Positions 35,401 through 45,560 of a stretch of 64,000 nt of DNA are shown one piece after another. Both the position numbers and the translations under genes were made by a program. The stretch's first letter is position 1. Each line of letters opens with the position of its first letter. This DNA comes from Trichostrongylus colubriformis. Its lineage: Eukaryota > Nematoda > Chromadorea > Rhabditida > Trichostrongylidae. The stretch spans positions 7,896,509-7,960,508 of the forward strand of contig OZ022257.1 of NCBI GenBank assembly GCA_963978905.1, written 5' to 3'. The notes under the pieces were generated by a model that did not search any database, had not been told where the DNA came from, and saw only the letters and a list, made by a program, of their open reading frames with translations.

Positions 35401-38400
35401 CTTCGAGGGGTCAATCTCCACACTCAGACTTACAATTTGGCCTTACAGAAGAAAAAAAAGGATTCCTCCCCCCCCCCCCCCCCCCCACCAGGCTTAGGTA
35501 AGAATAGCGTCCATAGTGGGATAACCTCCCCTCGCATTGGAGTGCGTAGACTTATGTCGAATTTTCGCTTTGCAACGTCGCACTCGCGGGCCATCAGCAC
35601 GAATTGACGCGGTCGGTTGGAATTTCGCTCAAGAGGCAAGAGTCTGGTACCATGGAGGTCCTTCAAAAAATAGCCGTTTAGCTTATCATTATCTAAGAAC
35701 AATAACTTTTGTCTCTAAAGAGACGAAATAGTAGCATAAAAAGTAGAAGAATCGATAGCATTACATGATAAGAATTCTAATTAAGAAATAATTAATTCGG
35801 GCGTAAAACTCTAAAGGGAGTATTGCAAGCACGCAACCACGCGCAAAAAAATCCGGCGTCGCTCACCGCGCGCGAAGTTCGACATAAGTCCACACCCCCC
35901 CCCCGCCTTGCGATAGCGCCCTTTCATGCTTCAAACTTCCACTGTTATTCTGGTTCGAAGTCGGGTGCATAGTGTATCAGTAGTTGGTCGGTTCAGGAGA
36001 TTACACATTCTGCCGTTCATAATGAAGACGTACCCGATAGTCTTGTGGAATAAATGGAATGCAGGTTTGATAAAGAAGGTTGACGAATTTTGGCGCGTTA
36101 ATGATGATAATTTGCTGAATGAGCTGTGGATATTGCTCGAATAGTGTTCCCCATAGTATTCGATATGGCCCTAAAAACAGAATCTATGAAAATACAACGA
36201 TTTGATTATTGTGTGTCGCTGGGCGTTGGGTGCATTGCGTACGAGCTCGGAGCGCGCTTGTAATGGGGTCTTGAAGCGATTGCCGTTTCCCACGCCTATT
36301 TTAGCGTAAACAAATCGGGAACCTAGTACGTAGAGCTCCTCCAGCTCGCAAGCACATCGCGCCACGCGCCGCGCCGCTAAATTATGTCCTAACGATACAC
36401 AACCGGTATCGCCTCCTGCCTCCTCAAAAAAGGTAGCAGCAGGAATGAAAAGCCGGTCTAACGGTGTAGCTTTAGTGATGCATTACTACAACTGGATTAT
36501 GCCTGTTATCTTACTCATTTACACTAAGTGAAGGAACACGGCTGAAAATGCTCTACTTAGCAACAGGCTTCATCCACTCACAAATAACCCCCTCGGTGGT
36601 GACTACAGTAGTTGCGGCACAATTGTTATCTGAACTAATGGAAGGGCAGCGGCTCACTAGAGATAGCATACGTAATGTCCTTTTCTCATAGCAAGAAACC
36701 GCTATTCCCAGTCAACAATCATAGGAATTCTACTGAACATTAAGGGTCTCACCTGCTAATACTGATAAGAGGTTAGTGCTGAGTGAAAGTCCATCGAGAT
36801 CCATTATCAATACTCCACCGCTCTGCTGATCTTGACGACGTTCTTCTTGTTCCACGCGCTGTTGTAGACGTTCCATTGTTCGGAATTTCATACGTAAAAA
36901 CCGCGTAGCCTAAATTTATACTTCACATGGTTGCCTTTGGATACGACTCCTATCGTTGACCCCCTCTGCTCCTCTTACTTCTCTGTTTCAATCAGATAAT
37001 CATTCCATCTGGGTGCTTTTCCCTGGATGTACATATATCATTAGGCCGCTTTCATACTTTGCGTAACCGACGGCGACAGCGGCGGCGCGGCTTCGTTTGT
37101 CAGAGACGCCGTTGACAACACGCTATTGTTACAACGACCCATAATACAGTGTGATGATTGTGACGAAAGCCGACGAACTCGAATCTTAGCGTGTGCCAAA
37201 AGTCCTGCGATAACGAAATAATGAGTAGAAAATAGGAGACTGAGGCCTTCTGGCATTACGCCACGATTCGAATTCGCCGGCTTTTGCCACGATCATCATA
37301 CTGTGTTATGGGTCGTTGTAACTAGAGCGCGTTATCAGACTGGCGCCGTCGTCGGCGGCAAGCAAATGATTTTGACGCCGTCGCCGCCGGTGCTTGCGTC
37401 GGTTACGCAAAGTATGAACGCGGCCTTAGGGTATTATTTTGCACCGCGACTTGCATTTTGCGTGCGAGATAGAAACGCCTTATGCGATATTCTAAGGCGA
37501 TTCTGTGTCGTATAAACTCAGGATAGGTTAATCGTTCTGTGACCAACTACGGTGACCCAGTTCACACGCATCGCGCTCCGCGCCGCACTTCACGGCGAGA
37601 AACTTTGTCCTGGCGAGTAAATTTTCGTTTCTTTCTCATGCCTTTTTTTCGACCCATTTCCGTGGGACTACTTTTTTCATGTTTTTTGAGCAACTTTGGA
37701 TCATGTAAAAATCACCCACCCTGATATTGTCGACAACTCCGTTTAGATCAATTTTGCCACTCTGTTCGAGTAACAGAATCTGAAATAGCGGCTCAGTATG
37801 ATATGCTCACTCAGTGAATGCGATGATGTAACTAAAAACATACCACTGGGTTATGGGTTTTATCCCATATGTGAATCCAAGTATTTGACATTATGGCTCA
37901 CCTTCATAAACCATTTTCATGTCTTATACTTGAATGACTTTTTTTAGTTTACTAACATCCATGGGAATCTAAATTTGTGAAGGGAGGAATTTAGGGGCGA
38001 GAATAGGGTGTGGCCTAATGTATTATCTCGAAGAAAAGTTTTAATCATAAGGGCTCTGGGGCAACTTGTTGAACAGAACCTTTCGTTTTGCACACTTAAT
38101 TAATTGATAGCCTTACGAAGGCATTAATTCTTTCTCTGGCATTCGATCATATTGCGAGCATACCTTATTATCATTGACCCGATTTCGTCCAAGTATTGTC
38201 AATGGAGCATATTTTTCTGCTTCCTCGTCAATATTTTCGCCTTCTGCGTTCGGCAATGACGTCAATGACATAATTTCACGAATGTTGAGATGTCGTCGCA
38301 GGACCTGATTATGTTTGAAAGGAATCTTTGCACATGATACAAACGAAAAGTTGTGAAATGCATTTTATAAATCATTCCATGACTTATGACACGTTCATAC

Positions 38401-38972
38401 TCCGCGGTGGCGGCGGCAGAGCGTGGCAGCGTGTCTGTGCGTATCCACTAATTCCACTCTTCCTTCCTTATTGTCTGCGTTGTCTCTGTACCTCACCCAT
38501 GTCACTCTGTCTCGCTGCCTATCAAAGCAGCCACGCAATGCCGGTGCTGGGTATGAACGCGGCTCTAGGTCTTCAACTGTTTCACAGTGGTCACAGTGCC
38601 AATTGACTTCGGAAAATTTTGCGCAGTGGTTACGAATCCCTTATTTATCTGTAAATCTAATCCCTTTGTCAATTCTAATAACTCTAAAAGCGACTGCAGC
38701 TAGGACGTTTTATTATACATTTGTATACCTAAACGATTTAGTACGAAAATTGAATGCATGGCACACTCTTGAATGTTTTCCAGCGGTCTTTTCCATCTCC
38801 TTGTACTGTCTGATAAAATGGAACGTACCTTTGCCGTTTCCTCTTCATTACCACCATAGGCGGTGAGCCAACGATGAATATTGTAATTATGCTCACAGTA
38901 GGGATGACCTTTACCGTCGGCCAGCTGACGTACTCGTTCCACAGCAGCTAATTCATCAGCACTCAATGGCAT
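29490..38972 (-). CDS. CRAL-TRIO (SEC14-like) and GOLD-type lipid-binding protein
   Basis: Ten exons on the minus strand: 38972-38829, 38304-38164, 37779-37720, 36909-36753, 36170-36034, 35304-35167, 35087-35018, 31131-31022, 30936-30842, 29616-29490. They join in frame to 392 codons plus TGA. Residues 1-95 are the CRAL-TRIO N-terminal region (YNIHRWLTAYGGNEEETAK, LRRHLNIRE, KYAPLTILG). Residues 96-250 form the SEC14 lipid-binding domain (LLLEQSGKIDLNG, GGVLIMDLDGLSLS, QIIIINAPKFVNLLYQ, PFIPQDYRKKITI, EHIDECCLPVELGGSC). Residues 270-392 form a GOLD-like tail (LERLTIPAG, NLLEFYMQHDQEFTLFFFH, WREIYAGCERAALPQID, GNEKAWLFSV). All junctions are GT-AG. TTTCAG directly precedes A-ATG, consistent with SL trans-splicing. 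Such proteins bind hydrophobic ligands such as phosphoinositides or tocopherols at membranes. Introns 1, 3, 5 and 7 hold mobile elements. No frame damage seen. Confidence 0.93.
31406..33712 (+). CDS. Reverse transcriptase of a Penelope-like element
   Basis: An uninterrupted 768-codon frame, more AT-rich than its surroundings. RT landmarks in order: LPKLHKNP near residue 396, RFITG near 409, YTADFTDMF with Asp478 (motif A), KGVPQGGNFSPLLADL near 562 (motif B), the catalytic YMDD at 603-606 (motif C), then LYNKTDDFDFKVIRFPH near 660. The KLHK and DDFDF-FPH patterns are those of Penelope-like RTs rather than LINE or LTR RTs. No GIY-YIG endonuclease is visible at either end; the frame stops soon after the thumb-like part. 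The first codon here is TTG and the first in-frame ATG is residue 140, although residues 40-139 look coding. So the 5' end is probably truncated or a start exon is missing. It lies antisense in intron 7 of the CRAL-TRIO gene. Confidence 0.9.
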   Translation: MPNHAPPTWAVINLDNRHKIDIKHKHNRHKKTVTQVIDEITNLEGTFNLVQYYRLIKSLSKVEINKLIRASCSEQFLSAVSNKTRFLILCILAHLHFNKNESSKPRLLCHNVVVQFRSRIFNEIPFNKISNSGYVKRVLMNNRESNIAYTPIRIIFRYNKAISSKIFNYNRILTSLDDTKLEEIIKGSCDCTSDKNIKYVNVHHGHVITGDLSIIENDAFREVLLKGTKFRIDTGITRFEVKKIYWDVVKQIITFFRSKYKINTTKINILNKFYNKCFHNKIKPLLTHDNIKSQRAGVSPNHIRDYHKKFVFCPLDKASNNYGIICKKFYVTTIMEEMGIRYDFNNRTFVNQFTNNTYELIPDTCKRTLISRHELFCTRNNLRNEAVTDLPVIYALPKLHKNPVKFRFITGACRSSVKPLAKELHVIFSHIKRHFINYLRIIQDRNRTMKTYWAINNINISRELCTVRHDNMKLYTADFTDMFTNLEHKLIINNMQQLLHLCFKNSGKSLIATNGYMVYYTEGRVFKDNFRYYNSTDLLFLIDFLLKNSYCIFGGKVFKQNKGVPQGGNFSPLLADLTLSVLEYNYSKNTKYSSNKLFIPYRYMDDLLVLHNQSEADIDKCIKEVYKDAIEVKKTHYSETSSNYLDLTIVIDANKVITKLYNKTDDFDFKVIRFPHCDTNISINTKASVIYTETLRIANTCTELHVFLEKVQDMFTFLVCNGYSREFITSNVIKCIYKNKFIGYKYDIIGDLNKIKKLVNTILGQPSV
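34400..34489 (+). ncRNA. Hammerhead-ribozyme-like motif with non-canonical strand order
   Basis: Core strand 1: ACTCA-CTGACGA-GCCTCC (34416-34433). Strand 3: TAGTGGTTCG-TC-TGAGT (34451-34467) with a GUC cleavage triplet. Strand 2: GGAGGC-GAAA-CGAGCCACTA (34470-34489). Stem I is ACTCA with TGAGT (5 bp), stem II is GCCTCC with GGAGGC (6 bp), stem III is 11 bp with one G-U pair. All invariant hammerhead residues are present, including the G10.1-C11.1 pair. Strand 1 is the loop of a perfect 14-bp hairpin (TTTTCATCAGCACC with GGTGCTGATGAAAA), and stem III closes a second hairpin. Natural hammerheads have cyclic order 1-2-3; here it is 1-3-2. Hammerheads are known in Penelope-like elements, which fits the position 690 bases after the RT stop. 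Activity is unproven. Confidence 0.65.
35333..35924. mobile_element. MITE with G-tract terminal repeats, in intron 5 of the CRAL-TRIO gene
   Basis: Left end GGGTGCTATCGCAATGATAG plus a G run; right end a C run then GCCTTGCGATAGCGCCC. It carries an arm related to the 5826-6505 element (GGTACCATGGAGGTCCTTCA, CATTACATGATAAGAATTC) and an internal 18-base or longer C run near 35467-35486. No ORF. Confidence 0.7.
37043..37426. mobile_element. Long MITE with GTTCATACTT-type ends, in intron 3 of the CRAL-TRIO gene
   Basis: A 384-base palindrome. AGGCCGCTTTCATACTTTGC and GCAAAGTATGAACGCGGCCT form the ends; ACGACCCATAATACAGTGTG pairs with CACTGTGTTATGGGTCGT-like sequence inside. The outer 20 bases match the short family at 21091, 23547, 26031 and 38390, but the interior differs. 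Confidence 0.8.
38390..38567. mobile_element. Short MITE with GTTCATACTT-type ends, in intron 1 of the CRAL-TRIO gene
   Basis: Ends CACGTTCATACTCCGCGG and GGGTATGAACGCGGCTCTAG. Opposite orientation of interior relative to the copies at 21-26 kb. Confidence 0.7.
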
Positions 38973-40026
38973 TCTGAAACCATCAGAAGAGGAACTGAAT
39001 CAGTATGGTATGTACCACGGCAAGTACGAGTCTGTTCGTCTGTTCGAGAACGTTTCTAATTTTTTTTCAATTTTCTCTTCTAAATATCAGTTGTCATGGG
39101 CAGTGAATTATCGTGAATTTCATGGACTGAACACATCAGGATAGGTTCATGAAGTGCGCGTGCGGTTGCGTGGCGTCGAGCTCATAGTGCATTTTATTAA
39201 AATTTAACAGGAAAGCGTATAGATCACGAGATGAGAGAGATGAATACATGAGCGCCTGCACCAATGAGTTTGTAAGCTATTAGGCTACAGTATAAAGCTC
39301 ATTCTAATCATTTTTTGACTTGTTCAGTTATTACATCGCTGCAAACCTTTTGCGTTATTTTCTTCGCTTGTTTTACCTATTTGAAGTACAGGATGTAAAG
39401 CCGTCGTTCCAGAACAATTTCAGAACTGTACTACATTTCACGCACGCTTACACGCATTATTCAAGTTGAGCGATAGTAAAGATTCCTTGATAGATTGAAA
39501 GGCACCGGCAGGAATAAGAAAAACTGAGAACTGTAAATACATGTTGTCTGAAAAACAAACCTTCTATTCCAGAAGACTAGATGTGTGGCGAAACTCGAAT
39601 TAAGCGCGGCTTGGGGTCTTGTCACGACCACGCAGAACGGCGTGTCGTCTTGCAATCCTGCAGCCGGGCGAGTTACCGGGGAAGGCGGAACAACGTTCGC
39701 GGCCGACTGATTTAGCCTCTCCGCCCGTCTGCAGTCTACCTTGGCTAGTGACGCAGGGGAGTGCGAGGGAAATGGGGTTTCCAGCTCCTTCTCTCGGGTT
39801 TATCGTCGTTTTGTCTCGTTCTTTCCCTACTGCTGCTTCATTGCTGAGCATCCCTACTTCCATATTCCTTAGTCTGCCGAATTTACCCTTTCCGGTGTCT
39901 TCATTATACCGTTAGTTAGATGCAGATGGATGATCATGAATGGAAACCCGCTATCCTTGTTTTCCAATATACAGCCATAAACAGGTCTCGGCCTCGTCGT
40001 TGAGGATAGCCGTGCGTATGCCGCCC
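38973..40026. other. Upstream region of the CRAL-TRIO gene; repeat at 39600-39780
   Basis: GGTTTCAG on the minus strand abuts the initiator ATG and is the probable trans-splice site. Bases about 39600-39780 (GGCGTGTCGTCTTGCAATCC, CCGCCCGTCTGCAGTCTACC) recur in reverse at 52490-52690 and in degraded form at 50820-50890. No other gene seen. Confidence 0.45.
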
Positions 40027-40396
40027 AAAGGAATCGTCCATGGCAGTTCCATTGCCTAATTCCTCTTGAAATCACTCTACTGTATACACTACATGGGCAG
40101 AAACGCGGAAATAACCGAGAAATTTCCTATGATCCAAAGCAGAAATCGAAAAAACTGGAAGAAGAGCTACTCGTTTAAATTCCCGCCGAGCAAAATTTGA
40201 ACAGCAGTCGGTGGGCAGTGCGCAGTTCCAATTTTTTTCACCCAGTGCCGAGTCACGTGATCAGGGACGGGCATCAGTTCTCTGGGATCTACACCTACTC
40301 CGACGCTCCATCGCATGGGGCGCAAGTTTGAGTGAGCAATTATTACATAAATGGATGGGTAACAGAAGAACTCAAATTATTGTGGGCAATTCCTTT
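40027..40396. mobile_element. Degraded copy of the AAAGGAATCGTCCACGG MITE
   Basis: Left AAAGGAATCGTCCATGGCAG; right GGGTAACAGAAGAACTCA then GGGCAATTCCTTT. Interior poorly conserved. Confidence 0.6.
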
Positions 40397-42205
40397 AATG
40401 GAAGAAAAATGGGGACGTGAAAACAATTGCGCAAAAGAAACGAAAAAGGTCAGATAGATCGATTAGATATAGTTCGTCGACAATCTTGTGACCGCAGATT
40501 TATCGAGTTGAATCGGAAGCACAAGATAAATGTTAACTGATGTGATTCAGTGCGAAGTATTAAATCGAAACGTAACTATCGCCGCTTTTCAAGCGAATTT
40601 TATGTAACAAAAACGATAAAATAGTAATTACGAAAAAATTATGTATGAATCACAACATGCATTTTCATTACCTAAAACGACTGCATATGTTGTGAAAGCA
40701 GACGAAACCTTTTTCAAAATGAAGGTGGCAAAAGGCAGAACAGCAGGATGTAGCTTCAGTTTTGCGGAGTTGTACTGAAGAATGGATGATGAAAGCTTGA
40801 GTAGGTTTTAAGGATACTGAGAAGAGGAGAAGAGAACGGTGATTTCGAGCATGTGGGTATTCACGCGCGGTATGGGACATTTGGGAGTGACTTCAATGGA
40901 CTATGTAGCCCCATAGGTAGAACTACACAAGTGCACAACAAGCGTAAAAATGAATGTTTTAAGGACGGCCACAAGAGTTGCAAAAACCACACCCTTCCAG
41001 TTCACATGCCAAGAAAGGAGAGGTTTTTGAGTACAATCTGTAAAAAATATCTTGGAAAATCTACATCCACTAATGGACATTGCCCACAAAATGTATGAAG
41101 AACGTATTAAGCACGTCGCAAGTGGATGAAAAGTGGGTGTAGAAAATCCCCGAAAAACGGAGCCATAAGAGAATCGAAATGAAACGGCGATCCTGTAGAC
41201 ACTTATCTATTCAAGTGATCTATGAGGTTGACCTACTATGAGAAAGTAGTTACTAGTTAATAGGGCCTTAGCTTCGATAGCAAAGTGGAGGATTGGCTAT
41301 GAGTCTCAATTGGACGGTAAGCTATGCCTATTGTAACCAACCGCCACCCGGTTTCACACTTTGACAAACGACCATCAAACTCGTCCGGCTTCGTCCAATC
41401 GTCGTCCGGTTATCCACCGGCGATCGCTCGTTTAGATAACCTCTTTCATAGCGCCCACCAAGCACTTCTTTTGTGATGTCTTTTGTTTTGATGAAGGCGA
41501 AAGCTTTCCTGGTATGGGGGTGTCATGTACAAGATTTTTCCTTCAGAATATTTATAGAGTGACAGGAGCTTCACAGAATGATCTGACGCGGGTTGCAATT
41601 TCAGATAAGCAAGCTGCTGGCTGACTTGGGGTATAGCCTTAATTGCGCGTGTTTTTTACAAATCGATGACTAGCTTTAGGTCTCTTACCTTTGGAGACAA
41701 TATTCGTTACCAACGTCGTCTGAAATGTTCGAAGCAATAACTCATGAGATAAAAATTCTCGACCGTCGAATGTAAATATAACTTTTATACAGGATTTCGC
41801 AGCGCGGCGTGAGCTGTGCGACGCGATGTATGCGAGCTACTAGGATGGCCCTATGTATTCGGGGCCTAAAGCGATTGCCCGTTTATGCGTAGTAGTTTCC
41901 TGTCTACAATGCCTATGCTCAGAATTATGAGTAGAAACTGATTTCGGTGTGGTGATTCTTTTGGAGACGCCATTAGAGACGGCGAGGGTGATCAAAACTA
42001 GGAAAACACGACATTTGCAAATGAATTGACAAGTTTAATGGGAATGATCAAAACTCGATTCTAAAACGTGGTATCTTTATCGCTGCCGCCGCCTTTTCTT
42101 GGTACATTGCGGTGCGGCTGGTGCAGGTGGTAAAGGGTGAAACGCGAGACATCGTTCACGACTACCACTTCATTGCTTACTAATTTCCCAAAGGATGACA
42201 TCCAA
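40397..42205. other. No gene seen
   Basis: AT-rich spacer with a GC-rich degraded repeat around 41795-41890 (GCGCGGCGTGAGCTGTGCGA, AAAGCGATTGCCCGTTTATG) similar to 36235-36370. An open frame at 40853-41098 has no support. Confidence 0.35.
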
Positions 42206-42340
42206 ATGCGTCTGATCGTTGCCATTCAAAAATTACTAATAGCACTATTGACAATATTCTTCTTCTACTCGGTCTACTATTTTGATGTTAAAGAAGACAT
42301 TATCGATAGGGATCGCATCAATAGAATAAAGAAACGATGA
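42206..42340 (+). CDS. Possible 44-residue single-pass membrane protein
   Basis: ATG at 42206 opens a frame starting MRLIVAIQKLLIALLTIFFF and ending in a charged tail (KEDIIDRDRINRIKKR). It has one hydrophobic segment of about 20 residues and a basic C terminus, as in small mitochondrial or ER membrane subunits. The frame is open for 23 further codons upstream without an ATG. A MITE starts immediately downstream at about 42350. No family recognised and no clear splice acceptor upstream, so this may be chance. Confidence 0.3.
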   Translation: MRLIVAIQKLLIALLTIFFFYSVYYFDVKEDIIDRDRINRIKKR

Positions 42341-42349
42341 TCCCGTATG

Positions 42350-42625
42350 GATAAATCTGCTGGGGTGAGGGCCGATTGGTCGAATTTCCTCGCGGCCGCC
42401 CTCAGCGAGCGGCGCGGCGAGTGTGAGTTGTTTGTAGTTTTTGCGTTGAATCAGCAACAACCACAACATATGAGAACGTCTCGAAGCTTCCAACGTGCAA
42501 CCTCCAAAGGTTCTTCACGATACCAGCCCACTGCATACTGAGCGGAATTCCAACCGACTGCAACAAGTTGTGCAGACGACGCCGCGAGGCGAAAATCCGA
42601 CCAATCGACCCCTACCCCCTGTTGA
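42350..42625. mobile_element. Inverted-repeat DNA element
   Basis: GGGCCGATTGGTCGAATTTC with CTCGCGGC on the left is complementary to GCCGCGAGGCGAAAATCC and GACCAATCGACCCC on the right. Interior includes GGAATTCCAACCGACTGCAA, a motif of the 5826-6505 family (GGTCGGTTGGAATTCCGCTC). Confidence 0.6.
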
Positions 42626-42951
42626 CTCAGTACGATCCACGCTTGTGAATAACTTGCTCACTTTTGGGGACACTATACTGAAGTTGATCACAAGGGGATA
42701 TTCTGGGAATAAGGCAAACATATTTACACGAAATGTAATTTAGGATTTATTCGCAGTACATAGAATTGTAATAATGACTACGTGGCATAACTGCCGTCGC
42801 TGTCTGATTCCCACTACAATGATGGAGAGGGTGCGAAAACACGTCCACTATAGTGTAAACAGGTCCTGTTACTGAGTCGCGTGACCATTCCCTTCTTCTG
42901 TCACTGCTCTTTTGTGCTTTACTAACAATGAGCACTTCGACTTCAATATAA

Positions 42952-43153
42952 AACCAGTTGGGCTGGCGCACACTACTGCGCGCGTCACACGATCATTGGA
43001 ACGATTTGTAGAAACAGGGAATTCGCAAAAACGGTAAAAGGAAAAAATCTTTCTCCGTCAATCTCGTCCTTCTGCACCAATCGATATCGATCGAGCTCAT
43101 TTTGCATGCTTCCATGTGTGACGCGCGCAGTAGTGTGCCCCAGCTCAACTGGT
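42952..43153. mobile_element. MITE with 38-base terminal inverted repeats
   Basis: Left AACCAGTTGGGCTGGCGCAC then ACTACTGCGCGCGTCACAC; right GTGTGACGCGCGCAGTAGTG then TGCCCCAGCTCAACTGGT. Near-perfect over 38 bases. A lone end lies at 392-443. Confidence 0.85.
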
Positions 43154-43566
43154 ATCTAAAATTCAGGTTTCCAGCTTTGCTACGACGCGAGATATGAATT
43201 CCCCGCCATTCGCCTTTTATCAGTTGCTATCACTTTCGGTCCCTCACCATTGATGCTCACTCATCACCCGCTCACTTTAAAAATTCAGATTTCCAGCTTT
43301 GCTGCGTCGCGAGATATGACTTTCGTGACAAACAGACGGACACACAGACAGACAGACAAACGGATTATTATAGTAGTGATGGTCTCTGGCGGTTTCTCAT
43401 AGTTCAGTAGCATCATCTAATTGGTTCACAACAGAATCTCCGTGGAAGTGAATGACTTGACGGTTGCCAAGTATTCATTTAGAATGATGGATATTCATCT
43501 TGCCTATTCAGCCTCACGTGCTCCATCCACTCGTTGTGAGCTCGACGTGGCCAATGGCACACTCAC

Positions 43567-43655
43567 CTGAATCGATACGCAGGTGTGAGGAGAGATACGC
43601 GCACGATATTTAGTGACATTTCACTGAGTTTCTTTCGGCAGCGCCTAATCGCCAT
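43567..43655 (-). CDS. Possible first exon, unknown gene
   Basis: On the minus strand, CATTTAG is followed by GATG and a 29-codon frame starting MAIRRCRKKLSEMSLNI, ending at CAG with a consensus donor GTGAGT. Acceptor, ATG and donor together fit a trans-spliced first exon. No second exon was found in the next kilobase and no family is recognised. Confidence 0.28.
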
Positions 43656-43761
43656 CCTAAATGATGACCTTCCCCCGTGAATTTTTTTTACACTTAATAA
43701 GCAACCTATTTTATTCCATTTTTTATCCATTGTTCTATATATGAAGTCTTGCCAGATATGT

Positions 43762-43801
43762 TTAGGGACCATAGTCATATGTTAGGGACCATAGTCATAT
43801 G
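43762..43801 (+). repeat. 20-base direct tandem duplication
   Basis: TTAGGGACCATAGTCATATG occurs twice in succession. Confidence 0.9.
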
Positions 43802-44149
43802 TTTTCTATTAGTACAAACGAAAGATTGCAAGCTGATATTGACTTCTTGAATCCCGTTAGCTATTCCGACTCTGCGGAATCACGACTTAATTCAAAAACA
43901 ACTCGATGGGGAACCACTCCTTCATCCCTACCGTAGGAACTCTTCACGGAACCAATCAAATGAATCCAGGATTCCCACTGAAATTTAGATACATGACTCT
44001 ATTCTCGAGATAGTGGCCACTCAAAAATCTCTACTTCACGCTGCCCCCTTTAATCATGTTCGTTTTGTATTTTTTAACTCAAAAATCTCTTACTCAAAAT
44101 CTGTTTGATATACCATTTCGGTATAGAGCTTCTGGGTAAACAAAACTTA

Positions 44150-44282
44150 TACAGGTTAGCGCGGGTTCGAGTCCTGTCCGAGACCGATGCTTTTGCCCAT
44201 AACTCAGCATACATGTAACAACCTCCGCATCGCGGGCTGCGGCGAAAATCAGCAGTTATCAAAAATCAAAAACAACAAAAAA
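44150..44282 (+). mobile_element. tRNA-derived SINE, family 1, 3' part
   Basis: GCGGGTTCGAGTCCTGTCCG (B box) followed by TTTTGCCCATAACTCAGCAT, CGCATCGCGGGCTGCGGCG and an A-rich end. The A-box half is missing. Confidence 0.7.
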
Positions 44283-45338
44283 GTCATGCAGTTTTCGCCG
44301 CAGTGAAGTGGAGAACACATTGATAAGTCGATAAAGCTGATCTCAAATCTTGTGATTTCGAATTATTGCGATTTTGAGGTGTCGCACATTTATACATGGT
44401 CCTTGATGCGATCCACGATCTTGAGATTCTGCAGTGTCGCGGTATGTACGACAATACTGCTTAGAAAAGCAAAATCGCAAATTCTTACATTACCTTTAAA
44501 CAGGGTTAAGCCTGGTGTCGCGGATAATTTTTGGAAAATACAAAATACGACATGGTGGTATAACCATTAACGACCTTTTCTGGAGACCAGCCAATCAGAG
44601 CAAGGGATCCGTTCCAAGATACTACTCCCCCGAACTTTCAAACCTCAAACACGATTCCTCTCGAGGTTTTTACGACCCATGCTTGACCGTGCCCACTAGT
44701 CTGGAAGACCCAGCATAGAGATTCGATGGATAGGAATGGTTTCGTGGTCGAGAACCTACTGCATTATCACTTAAATATTTGAAAATTCCACTTTACAGCT
44801 GTGTAATGCCTCCGATCAGTCGAAAATGAGAAAAAAAAGCAGTCTAAAAACCACGTATTTTTTTTGTTTCCACGGTTGTGCTCTTGAATTGTTACAAGTC
44901 GAGTGAGAAAGGGCACGGGCAGGACAACGTTCATTCTCCGGGAACACCGCGACTTCCTTTTCGCAGCCCAGGCAATTATTAGTTTTTCTCACGTTGGTTG
45001 TCATGAGTAAAGTGCATGCGGAAATCGACGATTAGCGTGGGTGAAGCGTTCCTCCCGCTGGGGTGGAGCCCAGCGTTCAGAATTCCAGTCTCGAGAAATT
45101 CCCTCTCTTACTGTAGAGTTTTTCATCCATCCTACTTTTGGTTCTTTTTATGAAATCTTTGGTTGAGGTCAGCCAAGACTAATGATTTTGTGCCGTCATT
45201 TTCGATGTGTGTCTATACTTTGTGTTAGCAAGTTCGAGCGGTACGAAGGTGTCATTCATTGCCAGCGGTGAATCATCTTCTTGAAACATCGATGTTTTTT
45301 GCTATCATATGCCTAATGAAATCGGCTGTAACCGCTTA
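44283..45338. other. No gene; small repeat at 44350-44480
   Basis: Bases 44350-44480 (GCGATTTTGAGGTGTCGCAC, GCAAAATCGCAAATTC) resemble the palindromic stretch at about 25430-25590 (GCGATTTTGCGGCGTCGCAC, CGCAAAATCGCCAAG), a probable further MITE family. The rest is unassigned. Confidence 0.4.
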
Positions 45339-45560
45339 GACCGCGACCATACTTTGCGCACATGTCATTGACGCCGGTGTCGAATTCTAATCTTGGCATA
45401 GGTGCCCTACTATGCCATATTCGAATTGGAATTCCTTGGCTCTCGCCACGATCACCATATTGTAGTGTGTTTGGGTCAAGAATCTTGCAAACAGAGTGCG
45501 TTATCAGTTTTACGCCGACAGGCGGTGCCGGCGTTGGTGCGCAAAGTATGACCGCGGCCT
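45339..45560. mobile_element. MITE with GTTCATACTT-type ends
   Basis: GACCGCGACCATACTTTGCG at one end and CGCAAAGTATGACCGCGGCC at the other. Interior palindrome TTCGAATT.GGAATTC near 45425. Related to the 37043-37426 element through GGTGCCGGCGTTGGTGCGC. Confidence 0.7.

Noticed and set aside
38700..38828. Continuation of exon 1 of the CRAL-TRIO gene as VRSILSDSTRRWK
   Set aside because: A GTACGT donor at 38828 and a much better family match from the exon at 38304-38164 show this is intron.
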